The notes: generated by a model from the letters alone, not told the origin. Positions 1-9,230 are shown, numbered from the stretch's first letter. The stretch is DNA of 64,000 nt from Candidatus Sulfotelmatobacter sp. (GCA_036500765.1 DASYBM010000004.1:62001-126000); one strand, 5' to 3'. Program-made: numbers and translations.

Positions 1-216
1 GTCGCGAGCCGAAATTTCGGATCCGCCATCGATCCAACTCCGACCTAGCCGCCATCCGATCAGCAATACATCGATCAGCAATAGATGTTCGGGAACCTAG
101 TCCGAGTTCGAGCGCTTCGATGTCTGCGGGTAGATGCGCTTCGACACGACCGGGAATTGCTTCGATCGTGGCTGGCGTACCAGTGCTGACGATAGGTTCG
201 AGCGGAATGATTCTCG
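1..216. other. Left edge, no gene assigned
   Basis: Downstream of the dehydrogenase gene on the minus strand. One minus-strand frame is open through to the edge but has no start codon, ribosome site or recognisable domain, so I assign nothing. Confidence 0.4.
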
Positions 217-1143
217 CTAGCGTTTGATCCCGTCCGGTCTGGATAATGCAGCCTGACCAGGTGTGCCGCTCTGGCCTGAATCTTCCGCTGCAATTTGCGA
301 AATCGCCGACCAGTCGAGGGAGTCGCCGCCCCGGGCGAGCAGGGCCAAAAAGCGGTCGCGAATGAGGCTGGCAAGCGGAAGTGGAACGCGAAGTTGCTCG
401 CCAGCCGCGAGAGTGAGGCGAACATCTTTGAGCCCGAGCGGTGCGGCGAAGCCCGCCGGCTGAAATCGTTTGTCAGCGATAAGTCCGCCATACGTTTTAT
501 AAACCGGCGCGACGAAAAGAGTCGAAGTGAGAAAATCCAGATACTGATGCTGATCGATTCCAGCTTTGGCGACGAGCGCCATGGCTTCGCTGAGGGACTC
601 AAGCACCGATGCGATGAGGAAATTCCCGCTGAGCTTAATCAGATTGGCGATCGAAGGCTGCTCTCCAAAGCGGAACGTGCGTTGACCGATGGCGTCGAAT
701 AGAGGGGTGCAACGCTCGACGGCATCGTTAAGACCGGCGACGACAACGAACAGCTTGCCAGCTTGGGCGGCGTCCGGACGTCCGAAGACAGGAGCGGAAA
801 TAAATTGCTGGTTCTGCTTTTCGTGAGCGGCTGTGAGTTTCTCGGAGAGAGCGACGCTGATTGTGCTGGAAGAAATATGGACCGATCGCGGGCGCAAATT
901 CGCCAGGATTCCCGATTCGCCGAAGACTACGCTTTCAACGGCATGATCGTCGGCGAGCATGGTGAATACGATGTCTGCACGGGAGGTTTCGGCCGGGTTG
1001 CCGGCGGCGCGGGCGCCTTGCTCGAGAAGGAGCCTGGCTTTTTCGGGCGTGCGATTATATACGGTAAGGTCGTGTCCGGCCTTGAGCAGGTTCATCGCCA
1101 TTGCCGAGCCCATGTTTCCAAGACCAATGAATCCGATTTTCAT
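217..1143 (-). CDS. 3-hydroxyisobutyrate dehydrogenase-family NAD(P)-dependent oxidoreductase
   Basis: A 308-residue beta-hydroxyacid dehydrogenase-family protein. The N-terminus carries the dinucleotide-binding fold with GLGNMG at residues 6-11. It is followed by the substrate-loop region SAPVFGRPDAAQAG and the helix with the conserved lysine in KLSGNFL, the position of the catalytic lysine in this family. Members reduce or oxidise small beta-hydroxy acids (3-hydroxyisobutyrate, glyoxylate or succinic semialdehyde, tartronate semialdehyde) in the cytosol. The exact substrate cannot be read from sequence. The frame is open 30 codons upstream, but the ATG at 1143 starts the nucleotide-binding strand and has a GGGAG site 8 nt before it. 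The gene diverges from the sigma-54 activator across a 343-bp gap. Confidence 0.85.
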   Translation of the reverse strand: MKIGFIGLGNMGSAMAMNLLKAGHDLTVYNRTPEKARLLLEQGARAAGNPAETSRADIVFTMLADDHAVESVVFGESGILANLRPRSVHISSSTISVALSEKLTAAHEKQNQQFISAPVFGRPDAAQAGKLFVVVAGLNDAVERCTPLFDAIGQRTFRFGEQPSIANLIKLSGNFLIASVLESLSEAMALVAKAGIDQHQYLDFLTSTLFVAPVYKTYGGLIADKRFQPAGFAAPLGLKDVRLTLAAGEQLRVPLPLASLIRDRFLALLARGGDSLDWSAISQIAAEDSGQSGTPGQAALSRPDGIKR

Positions 1144-1486
1144 AAATTCGCTCCCGTTATTCAGCTTGCGATTGTGGATGCAGATGAAATGATGAGTGAT
1201 TCGGAAAGTGTACCGAAAATCCGCGTTCACCACTTCTGGATGATTAGTGCTCCTCTCTCAGTTGCGACGTCGCTATTTGTCGCAGCGCGCCCTATGGACA
1301 CCTACAAATTGGATTCTTTGGATCTGTTACTGTAGGCTCGGTAAAACCGGCTCATGACGAGACTTGCAAAAGTGGATCGCATGGGAACCCCGCGACAAAC
1401 CTGCCGAATCCGTTCTGTTGCGCAGCCTCGGCGCGAACAAAACTGTAGCAATTCGGGGTACTAATACATCAAAGTATTCGCTCACT
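1144..1486. other. Divergent intergenic region
   Basis: 343 bp between two divergent genes, so it should hold both promoters. A short dyad, TTCGG-N8-CCGAA, lies at 1200-1217, about 57-74 bp upstream of the dehydrogenase start, and could be an operator. I see no strong -35/-10 pair, RNA gene or additional coding sequence. Confidence 0.4.
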
Positions 1487-4474
1487 ATGACGGCTCGTGA
1501 ATCGCAGAACGAAGTGGACGAAGCGGCACAATCCGGGGCAGACGCCGCTGCGGAACTCGATGCAAGTACGCTCCCGGAAAATGAGGTCCTTGATGCGCCC
1601 GAGCCGTACCGGAGCCGGGAGGAGCTGGAGAGGACTCTGAAAGAAGCGCAAAGCTCGGAGGCTTTGCTTCGCAAAATTATTGACACCATTCCGACGCAAG
1701 CCTACTGCAATTTGCCGGACGGCACGAACGAGTTCTCGAATAAACGATGGGAGGACTACACCGGTCTCTCCTCCGAGGAGTCCCGCGGTTACGGGTGGCA
1801 AGCTGCCTTTCATCCTGAAGACTTACCCCGAGCGATGGATAAATGGCTGGAATTGCTGGCCGCAGGTGAACCGGGTGAAGTTCAGGCGCGTCTTCGCCGT
1901 CATGATGGACGGTTTCGCTGGTTTCTGTTTCGTACGGAGCCGTTACGCGATGCGAAAGGCAAGATCGTCAGGTGGTACGCAACAGCTACTGACATCGAAG
2001 ATCTCAGGCAAACTGAAGAGAAGCTGCGGGAAAGTGAACGCGAGCTTCGGCGCACCATTGACGCGATCCCGCACGAAATCGTCGTGCAGGATCCCAGTGG
2101 TGTTCCGCTATGGGCGAACCAAGCGACGCTCGACTATACGGGCCTACCTGCCGACGATATCGTCAGGCCAGGATTTCGTGAACGAATCTTTCATCCGGAC
2201 GATATTGAGAGATTGCGAGAAGAACGTCGGGCTGCCCTTGCGCGCGGGGCTCCTTTTGAAATCGAGCAGCGGGCACTCGGCAGCGATGGCAGGTATCGGT
2301 GGTTCCTGATTCGTTACAACCCACTGCTAGACAGCGGGGGGAACGTCGTTCGCTGGTATGCAACGGGCACAGACATTGACGATCGCAAGCGGACCGAAAC
2401 CTTGCATGCCGCCGAAAAGCGGACGCTGGAGATGATCGCCGATGGCGCAAGCCTTAAAGAGGTTTTGGACCAATTGTGCAGTTCTATCGACGCACAGGTT
2501 GCTCCCTCTGTAACGACAGTTCTGCTGATGGACGCCGATGGTAAGCATCTTTTTCAGGGCGGTGGTCCTCGGGTTCCACGCGAGTGGATTGCAGCGATCA
2601 TGCCGGTGCCCGTTGCTTTCGAGGCAGGTTTATGTGGAACGGCCGCGTTCTTAAAGAAGCGCGTAGTCGTCCCCGACGTCGGCACAGAGCCAAACTGGCC
2701 GAATCAATATCGCGATCTGGCCATCCGCAATGGGATTCTGGCCGCATGGTCGGAGCCGATCCTTACCAAGGATAAGGAAGTGCTGGGGGCTTTTGCGCTT
2801 TACTCGCACGAGTCGCGAGTTCCCACTGAGAAAGATCTAGCACTCATCGAAGGGGCAGGTCACGTCGCGCGAATTGCAATTGAACGGCAACGATCCCAGG
2901 AAGCCCTTAGAAATGCGCTCGACCGCTTACGACTGCTTTTCGATGTGCAGCAGGCGCTGGTTGCGAACCTGGATCTTGCCAGCCTGTTTGGGTCATTGGC
3001 GGAGCGGTTGCGGGATGTAACCGGCTGCGACCTGATTGGCCTCTCGCTGCCCGACCGAACAAGTGGGCAACTCCGGCAACGATTGGTCAACTATCGCGAA
3101 GGTAGAGGTTCGATTACGGAAGGCCTCATTGTGCCACTGTACGGGACTGCCTCGGGAAAAGCATTTCGAACGCGAGAGCTTGTGTATATGGATGGCTCTC
3201 AAGGTGAGAGCCCGGATCCGGAAATCTACAATACGGCGGAAGGCAAGCGTTTCTACGATCTGCTGCTAAAAGAAGGGGTCCCGAGCGGCTATTTCTTGCC
3301 ATTAATCAACAAGGGTGAAGCGATCGCGGTCTTGCAACTGACAAAATACGCCGGCGGCAAATTCAGGACGCAGCAAGCCGATTTCCTGAAGGCATTGGCT
3401 AGCCAGTTGGCGATCGCTGTGGCTAACGCCTTAGAGCACGGTGCGGTCTCGGCTGCGCGCGACCAGTTGGTCCGGGAGCAAGTCTATCTAAGAGAAGAGA
3501 TTGAGCGCTCTTCGATGTTTGAGGAGATTGTGGGATCGTCCGACACATTGCGAAAGGTGTTAATGGAAGTGTCGAAAGTGGCTCCTGCCGACTCCACGGT
3601 TCTGATCCAGGGAGAGACTGGAACTGGCAAAGAGTTGATTGCCCGCGCTATTCACAATCGATCCAAACGGTCAAGTCGTGCCTTTATTCGGGTTAACTGT
3701 GCCGCGATTCCGCCGTCGCTGATCGCCTCCGAACTCTTTGGACATGAAAAAGGCGCTTTCACAGGAGCGACACAGCGGCGGGTGGGTCGCTTTGAATCGG
3801 CCGACGGGGGAACCATCTTTCTGGATGAGATTGGAGAATTACCTCACGAGGCTCAGGTCGCGTTGCTGCGAGTTCTCCAGGAGCGGGAATTTGAACGGGT
3901 CGGCGGAAATCAATCGATCTCCGTCGACGTGCGAGTACTTGCAGCGACAAATCGGGATCTGAGCGCGGCGGTGTCGGAAGGAGCATTCCGGGAAGACCTC
4001 TTTTATCGTCTCAACGTTTTCCCGATTCAGTTGCCACCGCTGCGCGATCGAGCCGGTGACATTCCTTTGCTGGTGGAATATCTGGTAGAGCGGTACGCGC
4101 AGAAAGCCGGCAAAAGGGTCCGTTACATCAGTAAAGAAACTCTGGATCTGTTCCAGAACTATGAATGGCCCGGCAACGTCCGCGAATTGCAGAATGTAGT
4201 GGAACGAGCTGTGATCCTCAGCGAGGGCGACATTTTTTCCGTGGACGCTCCCTGGCTTGCGCCGGCGCCTTCTAAATCTAAGGGATCGAACGTTCCCTTA
4301 CATGCCGATCTTGCAAAGCGGGAAAAAGCGGTTATAGAAGATGCCCTGCGCGAGGCCAAAGGACTGATTGGGGGACCTAAGGGTGCTGCCGCAAAACTGG
4401 GTGTCCCCCGACAAACGCTGGAGTCCAAGATCAGGAAATTAGGAATCGATCGATATCATTTCAAGGTCTCATAG
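1487..4474 (+). CDS. PAS-PAS-GAF-GAF sigma-54-dependent transcriptional activator
   Basis: A 995-residue bacterial enhancer-binding protein. Domains in order: two PAS domains (about 58-170 and 185-300), two GAF domains (about 310-460 and 480-640), a sigma-54 AAA+ ATPase (about 665-905) and a C-terminal Fis-type helix-turn-helix. Walker A GETGTGKE is near residue 709, the sigma-54-contacting GAFTGA loop near 756, and Walker B is TIFLDEIGE. It has no receiver domain, so activity is probably set by small-molecule or redox sensing through PAS/GAF, as in FhlA/NorR-type activators. The frame runs upstream to a TTG at 1364. I prefer the ATG at 1487 because the upstream residues resemble nothing, although neither start has a clear ribosome site. 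The likely target is the operon starting at 4714, which has a -24/-12 promoter and upstream palindromes. Confidence 0.93.
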   Translation: MTARESQNEVDEAAQSGADAAAELDASTLPENEVLDAPEPYRSREELERTLKEAQSSEALLRKIIDTIPTQAYCNLPDGTNEFSNKRWEDYTGLSSEESRGYGWQAAFHPEDLPRAMDKWLELLAAGEPGEVQARLRRHDGRFRWFLFRTEPLRDAKGKIVRWYATATDIEDLRQTEEKLRESERELRRTIDAIPHEIVVQDPSGVPLWANQATLDYTGLPADDIVRPGFRERIFHPDDIERLREERRAALARGAPFEIEQRALGSDGRYRWFLIRYNPLLDSGGNVVRWYATGTDIDDRKRTETLHAAEKRTLEMIADGASLKEVLDQLCSSIDAQVAPSVTTVLLMDADGKHLFQGGGPRVPREWIAAIMPVPVAFEAGLCGTAAFLKKRVVVPDVGTEPNWPNQYRDLAIRNGILAAWSEPILTKDKEVLGAFALYSHESRVPTEKDLALIEGAGHVARIAIERQRSQEALRNALDRLRLLFDVQQALVANLDLASLFGSLAERLRDVTGCDLIGLSLPDRTSGQLRQRLVNYREGRGSITEGLIVPLYGTASGKAFRTRELVYMDGSQGESPDPEIYNTAEGKRFYDLLLKEGVPSGYFLPLINKGEAIAVLQLTKYAGGKFRTQQADFLKALASQLAIAVANALEHGAVSAARDQLVREQVYLREEIERSSMFEEIVGSSDTLRKVLMEVSKVAPADSTVLIQGETGTGKELIARAIHNRSKRSSRAFIRVNCAAIPPSLIASELFGHEKGAFTGATQRRVGRFESADGGTIFLDEIGELPHEAQVALLRVLQEREFERVGGNQSISVDVRVLAATNRDLSAAVSEGAFREDLFYRLNVFPIQLPPLRDRAGDIPLLVEYLVERYAQKAGKRVRYISKETLDLFQNYEWPGNVRELQNVVERAVILSEGDIFSVDAPWLAPAPSKSKGSNVPLHADLAKREKAVIEDALREAKGLIGGPKGAAAKLGVPRQTLESKIRKLGIDRYHFKVS

Positions 4475-4551
4475 TCCTTCTTCTGCTCCTTCCAATTTCC
4501 GTGGTCAATGACACGGGCCCTATTTTTCCGGCGTGAATAACACCGCCAAGC

Positions 4552-4599
4552 GATCGGCACGAGCCGATCACCTGCTCGCCTCAAGGCCGAATCTTCGGC
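4552..4599. promoter_or_regulatory. Two palindromes, candidate enhancer sites for the sigma-54 activator
   Basis: Two perfect dyads: GATCGGC-acga-GCCGATC at 4552-4569 and GCCGAA-tc-TTCGGC at 4586-4599. They share a GCCGA half-site and lie about 95-110 and 65-77 bp upstream of the -24 element at 4663, a usual place for enhancer-binding protein sites. Neither is followed by a T tract, which argues against a terminator for the activator gene. Confidence 0.5.
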
Positions 4600-4662
4600 G
4601 AACGCCGAAACTTCAGCTCGATCCAAACGAAGTAAACATCCGCGATTCAAACAGATGCTGAA

Positions 4663-4678
4663 TGGCGCTGGAATTGCG
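4663..4678 (+). promoter_or_regulatory. Sigma-54 (-24/-12) promoter
   Basis: TGGCGC (4663-4668), a 5-bp spacer, then TTGCG (4674-4678). The invariant GG (4664-4665) and GC (4676-4677) are separated by exactly 10 bp as in the RpoN consensus TGGCAC-N5-TTGCW. A transcript would start near 4689, about 25 nt before the ATG at 4714. A sigma-54 activator gene lies immediately upstream. Confidence 0.65.
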
Positions 4679-4713
4679 ATCTGGTCACACGCGAGTCGTC
4701 AGAAACGTTAAGT

Positions 4714-4971
4714 ATGACCTTGAAGATTGAGAAGCATTCGGACGGATGCCGCACTACGATTCGACTCATAGGTCGAATGAAAGCGGAACATTTGGCGGAG
4801 TTGGAGGCGCAGATCAGCGAAAGCGGTTCTTACGTGTTGCTGGACTTAAGGGAACTGAACCTGGTTGACGTGCAGGTCGTCCGGTTCCTTGGAACTTGCG
4901 AAGGGCAAGGCATCACGCTCGCGAACTGCTCGGTATACATAAGAGATTGGATCGCGAAAGAAAAAAATTAA
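4714..4971 (+). CDS. Small STAS-like protein
   Basis: An 85-residue protein with an alternating beta/alpha pattern and the core YVLLDLRELNLVDVQVVRFL, resembling the STAS fold of anti-sigma factor antagonists. The usual phosphorylatable serine after the central Asp-containing strand is not present (VDVQ instead of a D-S-S/G pattern), so it may act as a binding module rather than a phosphoswitch. First gene of the set behind the sigma-54 promoter, 17 bp before the next gene. Its job in a metabolic operon is unclear. Confidence 0.6.
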   Translation: MTLKIEKHSDGCRTTIRLIGRMKAEHLAELEAQISESGSYVLLDLRELNLVDVQVVRFLGTCEGQGITLANCSVYIRDWIAKEKN

Positions 4972-4988
4972 GAAAGTGGAGAAAAACA

Positions 4989-5732
4989 ATGTCAACGAAA
5001 CTCGAAGGAAAGGTCGCACTCGTTACCGGCGGCTCGCGGGGCATCGGCGCCGCAATTGCTAAGCGCCTGGCCGCCGACGGAGCGGACATTGCGATTACAT
5101 ACACGCAAGGCAAGGACACGGCAGCGTCTGTGGTCAAAGAGATTGAACGTGCAGGGCGAAAGGCGATCGCGATCCAGGCTGACGCTACCAACGCGGATGC
5201 CGTCAAAGCGGCGGTCGAAAAGACGGTCGCGACCTTTGGTCGACTCGATGTGCTCATCAATAACGCAGGCACGGCCATTCCAAAGCCTTTCGAGGAGACC
5301 ACGCTCGAAGAACTGGACCGCGTGATTGACATCAATATCCGGGGGACGTTTATCACCACGCAGGCAGCTCTGAAGCACCTCAAGAACGACGGCCGGATCA
5401 TCACGATGGGGTCGTGCGTTGGCGAGCGTGTCATGACGCCGGGCTTAGTGCCGTACTCGGCGACCAAGGGGGCCATCAAGGTGTTTGCTCAAGCATTGTC
5501 GAGAGAAGTGGGAAGCCGGGGCATCACCGTGAATAACATCCAGCCTGGTCCAATTGACACAGATCTTAATCCTGCTGCCGGTGACTGGGCAGTGCCACAG
5601 AAGGCCAACACAGCATTGAACCGCTATGGACATGTCGAAAATGTCGCCGAACTAGTGGCTTTTGTTGCCAGCCCGGAAGCGGCGTACATCACGGGCGCGA
5701 GTTTGACGGTCGACGGCGGCACCAACGCCTGA
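4989..5732 (+). CDS. SDR-family NAD(P)-dependent oxidoreductase
   Basis: A 247-residue classical short-chain dehydrogenase/reductase. The cofactor motif TGGSRGIG lies near residues 13-20 (nucleotide loop), with NNAG in the middle and the catalytic set N-S-Y-K including YSATKGA and a serine in MGSCVG. It ends in the usual GxxxxVDGG tail. It oxidises or reduces a carbonyl/alcohol, substrate unknown. The ATG at 4989 sits 8 nt after GGAG. The upstream extension of the frame overlaps the STAS-like gene and is rejected. Second gene of the putative sigma-54 operon. Confidence 0.88.
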   Translation: MSTKLEGKVALVTGGSRGIGAAIAKRLAADGADIAITYTQGKDTAASVVKEIERAGRKAIAIQADATNADAVKAAVEKTVATFGRLDVLINNAGTAIPKPFEETTLEELDRVIDINIRGTFITTQAALKHLKNDGRIITMGSCVGERVMTPGLVPYSATKGAIKVFAQALSREVGSRGITVNNIQPGPIDTDLNPAAGDWAVPQKANTALNRYGHVENVAELVAFVASPEAAYITGASLTVDGGTNA

Positions 5733-5797
5733 CAAAACGGTTGAGACTTTTGATCGAACAAGAATGAGAATTGCCCACGGGCAAGGAGAACCACGTC

Positions 5798-6712
5798 ATG
5801 AACGCTATCGCGACTGCCGAATACACGGCCATTACTGTTCCTACCAAATTTGTTGAGGCGAACGGTATCCGTTTTGCGTACCGTCGCTGGGGTAAGAAGG
5901 GAAAGCTACCGCTCGTATTCAACCAGCACTACACGGGCAACCTCGACAACTGGGATCCAGCAGTTCTCGACGGTCTGGCTAAAGAGCGCGAGATCATCAT
6001 CTTCAACAACGCGGGCGTTGCCAGTTCCACGGGTGAAGTCGCGAATACGTTTGCAGGCATGGCGAAGAATGCGGAGGCGTTCATCGACGCACTGGGTCTC
6101 AAGCAGGTGGATCTTCTCGGCTTCTCCATCGGGGGCATGGTGGCGCAGCAGATTGTGGTGGACCGTCCTGAACTGGTACGAAAATTGATCCTGGTGGGAA
6201 CGGAGCCGCGAAACCAGGATGCCGGCAATGGGCAAGGCCACATCACTCCGGAGACCGCGTCGATCTTTGGCGCTAGTTACAATCCGCCCGAGAATCTTTG
6301 GCTGAAAGTATTCTTCACCGATTCGGAGAAGAGCCAGGCGGCAGGCCGCGAATTCCTCAAGCGTTATCTTTCGCGCACTGAAGACCCCGATGCCACCGTC
6401 AGCGAAAAGGCGGCTGGCGCACAAATTGCGGCGGTCAGTCAGTGGGGCGCGCACCCGGGAGAGCGCTTCGCCTATCTCAAGAACATTCAACAGCCCACGC
6501 TCGTCGTGAGCGGAACCCACGACGTAATTGTTTATACGGTAAACTCGCTTCATCTCGTTCAGAACATGCCAAACGCGAAGCTGATTTTGTATCCGGACTC
6601 CAACCACGGATCCTGGTACCAGAATTACGAGGACTTCGTCTTCGAAGCGAATCGTTTTCTAAACGCGAGCGATGGAATTGTTTCGAACTCTGGAACTGCC
6701 GCAGCGGATTAA
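5798..6712 (+). CDS. Alpha/beta hydrolase
   Basis: A 304-residue alpha/beta-hydrolase-fold enzyme. The nucleophile elbow GFSIGG supplies Ser. The acid is likely in VVSGTHDVIV and the histidine in DSNHGSW near the C-terminus. HYTGNLDNWDP holds the oxyanion-hole region, with HYTG replacing the common HGxP. It resembles esterases, haloperoxidase-type hydrolases and dienelactone-type enzymes; substrate unknown. The start is the ATG at 5798 with AAGGAG about 10 nt upstream. A TTG 27 nt earlier is less likely. It sits between two SDR genes. Confidence 0.87.
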   Translation: MNAIATAEYTAITVPTKFVEANGIRFAYRRWGKKGKLPLVFNQHYTGNLDNWDPAVLDGLAKEREIIIFNNAGVASSTGEVANTFAGMAKNAEAFIDALGLKQVDLLGFSIGGMVAQQIVVDRPELVRKLILVGTEPRNQDAGNGQGHITPETASIFGASYNPPENLWLKVFFTDSEKSQAAGREFLKRYLSRTEDPDATVSEKAAGAQIAAVSQWGAHPGERFAYLKNIQQPTLVVSGTHDVIVYTVNSLHLVQNMPNAKLILYPDSNHGSWYQNYEDFVFEANRFLNASDGIVSNSGTAAAD

Positions 6713-6784
6713 GGCCGGGCAATAGATTCGGAACAACGAAGGACAAGAAACTTTCTCTTCAAGTAACCTAAAGGAACAAAAGCA

Positions 6785-7555
6785 ATGGCTTCTTCTCTTG
6801 AAGGCAAGACTGCTCTTGTAACGGGTGCATCGCGTGGGATTGGGCGAGCGACCGCATTGGCTCTTGCCGAAGCTGGCGCCCGCGTTCTGGTTCACTACGG
6901 AAAATCCGCGTCGGATGCGGAATCTGTCATCACCGACATTCGGTCGAAACGAGGGCGGGCGGATCTCGTTCAAGCGGACTTGGGAACTCCGGAAGGCCCA
7001 GTCCTGCTGGCGAAGGCGGTGCGCTCTCTTATTGGAGAGCGATTGGATGTGCTGGTGTTGAATGCTGGAATTACAAAAGCAGCGACAATCAAGGACTATA
7101 CCGTAGAAGACTTTGACAATCTCTTCGCCACGAACGTGCGAGGTCCGTTCTTTCTCGTCCAACAGCTACTGCCCCTTCTCGGCGACGGCTCGAACATCGT
7201 TCTGACTTCATCGCTGGGAGCCCATTTCGTTGTCGGAACAACCGATTTAGAGAAACCTTCGATTCTCGCCTACGCCGCCACGAAGGGAGCGATCGAGACG
7301 CTCGTCAAGAATTGGGCAGCCATTCTCGGTCCGCGCGGCATTCGCGTCAATGCGGTCGCGCCGGGGGTGATCGACACGGACATGTCGAACTTCACGAAAA
7401 CGGAGGCGGGCCGCAACACCGCGCTTGGAATGCAGGCACTCAAGCGAATCGGGAAGGCGGAAGATGTCGCCGATGTCATCGCTTTCCTGGCCTCAGACGG
7501 AGCGCGCTGGATTACGGGAGCAAGCATTCCGGTTGATGGCGGATCGAAGCTCTAG
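6785..7555 (+). CDS. SDR-family oxidoreductase
   Basis: A 256-residue classical short-chain dehydrogenase with TGASRGIG at the N-terminus, NAG, a catalytic serine region (LTSSLGAHF), YAATKGA and a C-terminal ITGASIPVDGGSKL. Similar in length and architecture to the SDR at 4989 but clearly divergent, so not a recent tandem duplication. Probably co-transcribed with its neighbours (72-bp and 58-bp gaps). Confidence 0.88.
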   Translation: MASSLEGKTALVTGASRGIGRATALALAEAGARVLVHYGKSASDAESVITDIRSKRGRADLVQADLGTPEGPVLLAKAVRSLIGERLDVLVLNAGITKAATIKDYTVEDFDNLFATNVRGPFFLVQQLLPLLGDGSNIVLTSSLGAHFVVGTTDLEKPSILAYAATKGAIETLVKNWAAILGPRGIRVNAVAPGVIDTDMSNFTKTEAGRNTALGMQALKRIGKAEDVADVIAFLASDGARWITGASIPVDGGSKL

Positions 7556-7613
7556 GGAGCAAAAATAATGCTCGCGCGAGTTGGCGAATTATCGAGCACG
7601 AAAGGTATAGCAA

Positions 7614-8627
7614 ATGCCAAAAATGAAAGCGGTGCAAGTCCCCAAGCCGGGCGCTGAATTCGAAGTCGTTGAACGCGAAATCCCTGAGCCCTCCGCCGGA
7701 CACGTGAGGATTCGCGTTCAAGCCTGCGGAGTCTGCCACAGCGATGTGGTCACAAAAGATGGCCTGTTTCCGGGCATTTCGTATCCACGCGTTCCCGGGC
7801 ATGAGGTGGCGGGCGTGATCGACAAAATTGGAGCCGGAGTCAACGGCTGGGCACCGGGCGATCGTGTCGGCGTGGGGTGGCACGGGGGCCAGGATGGCAC
7901 ATGTCTCGCATGCAGGCGGGGCGACTTTGTGAACTGCGCGAATGGCAAGGTTTGCGGGCTCACCTATGACGGCGGCTATCAGGAATTTATGGTCGCGCCC
8001 ATCGAAGCTTTGGCACGCATCCCCGACGCTTTGGATGCTGCCGACGCCGCACCGCTGATGTGCGCGGGAATTACTACTTTCAATGCCCTGCGTCACAGCG
8101 GGGCACTGCCCAGCGATTTGGTCGCGATTCAGGGCATCGGCGGGCTGGGCCATTTGGGGATTCAGTTCGCGAACAAGTTCGGGTATCGCGTTGCCGCGAT
8201 CGGTCGAGGGCCTGAAAATGGCGTGCTGGCCAAAAAGCTTGGTGCGGATATCTACATTGACAGCGCCTCCACTGACGCCGCAGGGGAACTGCAAAAATTG
8301 GGCGGCGCGAAAGTCATCCTCGCCACCGCGCCGAGCGGAAAAGCGATGTCTTCAGTGATCGGCGGCTTAGGCATCAACGGCAGGTTGATGGTCGTGGGCG
8401 CGCCCGCGGATCCGATCGAAGTCGCCGCGCCTCAGTTGCTTTTCGGCAAGAAGCGCATTTACGGCTGGTCGGCGGGAATTCCTACCGACTCCGAAGACAC
8501 GCTTGGTTTCGCCGAAATGCGAGGCGTGCGGCCCATGATTGAGAAGTACCCGTTGGCTAAGGCCTCGGAAGGCTACGCGCGAATGATGAGCGGCAAGGCT
8601 GAATTCCGCGTTGTGCTGACCATGTGA
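7614..8627 (+). CDS. Zinc-dependent alcohol dehydrogenase
   Basis: A 337-residue MDR-family enzyme. The catalytic zinc ligands are the Cys in CGVCHSD and the His in PGHEVAG. The structural-zinc lobe is GTCLACRRGDFVNC, one cysteine short of the canonical four at its start, a variation also known in AdhA-like subfamilies that carry GWHGGxDGTC here. The NAD(P) loop is GIGGLGHLG. It interconverts an alcohol and an aldehyde in the cytosol. Fifth gene of the putative sigma-54 operon, where two SDRs, a hydrolase and this ADH suggest catabolism of an alcohol or ester. Confidence 0.88.
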   Translation: MPKMKAVQVPKPGAEFEVVEREIPEPSAGHVRIRVQACGVCHSDVVTKDGLFPGISYPRVPGHEVAGVIDKIGAGVNGWAPGDRVGVGWHGGQDGTCLACRRGDFVNCANGKVCGLTYDGGYQEFMVAPIEALARIPDALDAADAAPLMCAGITTFNALRHSGALPSDLVAIQGIGGLGHLGIQFANKFGYRVAAIGRGPENGVLAKKLGADIYIDSASTDAAGELQKLGGAKVILATAPSGKAMSSVIGGLGINGRLMVVGAPADPIEVAAPQLLFGKKRIYGWSAGIPTDSEDTLGFAEMRGVRPMIEKYPLAKASEGYARMMSGKAEFRVVLTM

Positions 8628-8709
8628 GGTCAGAGGTATTGGTAAACGAAGTTCGCGCCAAGGCTTCGCCAGTCGAAGCTCTTTCGCAGATTGGAGTTAA
8701 AGGTCAAAG

Positions 8710-9132
8710 ATGAGTAGCACCGCGGAATTAAAGAATAAGGCGCTTGTCCTCGAGGCCTTCGACACTTTGTTCAACAAGCGTGACTACGGAGCGGCCGAGC
8801 GCTTTTGGTCACGTCGCTACATTCAACATAGCGCCCATATTGAGCCCGGGCGTGAAGGGTTGTTCAATCTCATCAAAAGCATTCCGCCCACATTGAAATA
8901 TGAGCCAGGAACAATCGTCGCGGAGGGGGATTATGTGATCGTGCACGGCCGGTTCTCAGGGTTTGGGCAGGCGGTCAACTGGATCGCCGCCGATATTCTC
9001 CGAATCGAAAATGGCATCCTCGTCGAGCATTGGGATGTGATTCAAGACGAAGCCACGAAGGAGCAATCAAAGAGCGGGAATCCTATGTTTGGGGGTACTT
9101 TTCCGACCAACGGGATCGAGGAGAAGCGCTGA
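8710..9132 (+). CDS. SnoaL/NTF2-like protein
   Basis: A 140-residue cone-shaped alpha+beta barrel protein of the SnoaL-like polyketide cyclase family. It shows the characteristic N-terminal helix (ALVLEAFDTLFNKRDY), YIQHSAHIEPGREG and a C-terminal DILRIENGILVEHWDVIQ strand pair. These proteins bind small hydrophobic substrates; many are isomerases or cyclases, others have no known activity. Last gene of the co-directional set, convergent with the DoxX gene. Confidence 0.8.
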   Translation: MSSTAELKNKALVLEAFDTLFNKRDYGAAERFWSRRYIQHSAHIEPGREGLFNLIKSIPPTLKYEPGTIVAEGDYVIVHGRFSGFGQAVNWIAADILRIENGILVEHWDVIQDEATKEQSKSGNPMFGGTFPTNGIEEKR

Positions 9133-9230
9133 TCGCATCTGCCCATGCGCCGATTCGGAATCTCGGGAACATCGTCCCTCGTCGAGGAGGCGTGACGCTC
9201 TTTATGATTTTCCGGCATGATTTTTCCGAT

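Noticed and set aside
1364-1486. TTG start of the sigma-54 activator
   Set aside because: The extra 41 residues resemble no domain and no ribosome site is seen. The ATG at 1487 is preferred, though not proven.
4896-4988. Upstream extension of the first SDR
   Set aside because: It lies inside the STAS-like gene, and the ATG at 4989 has a ribosome site and begins the fold.
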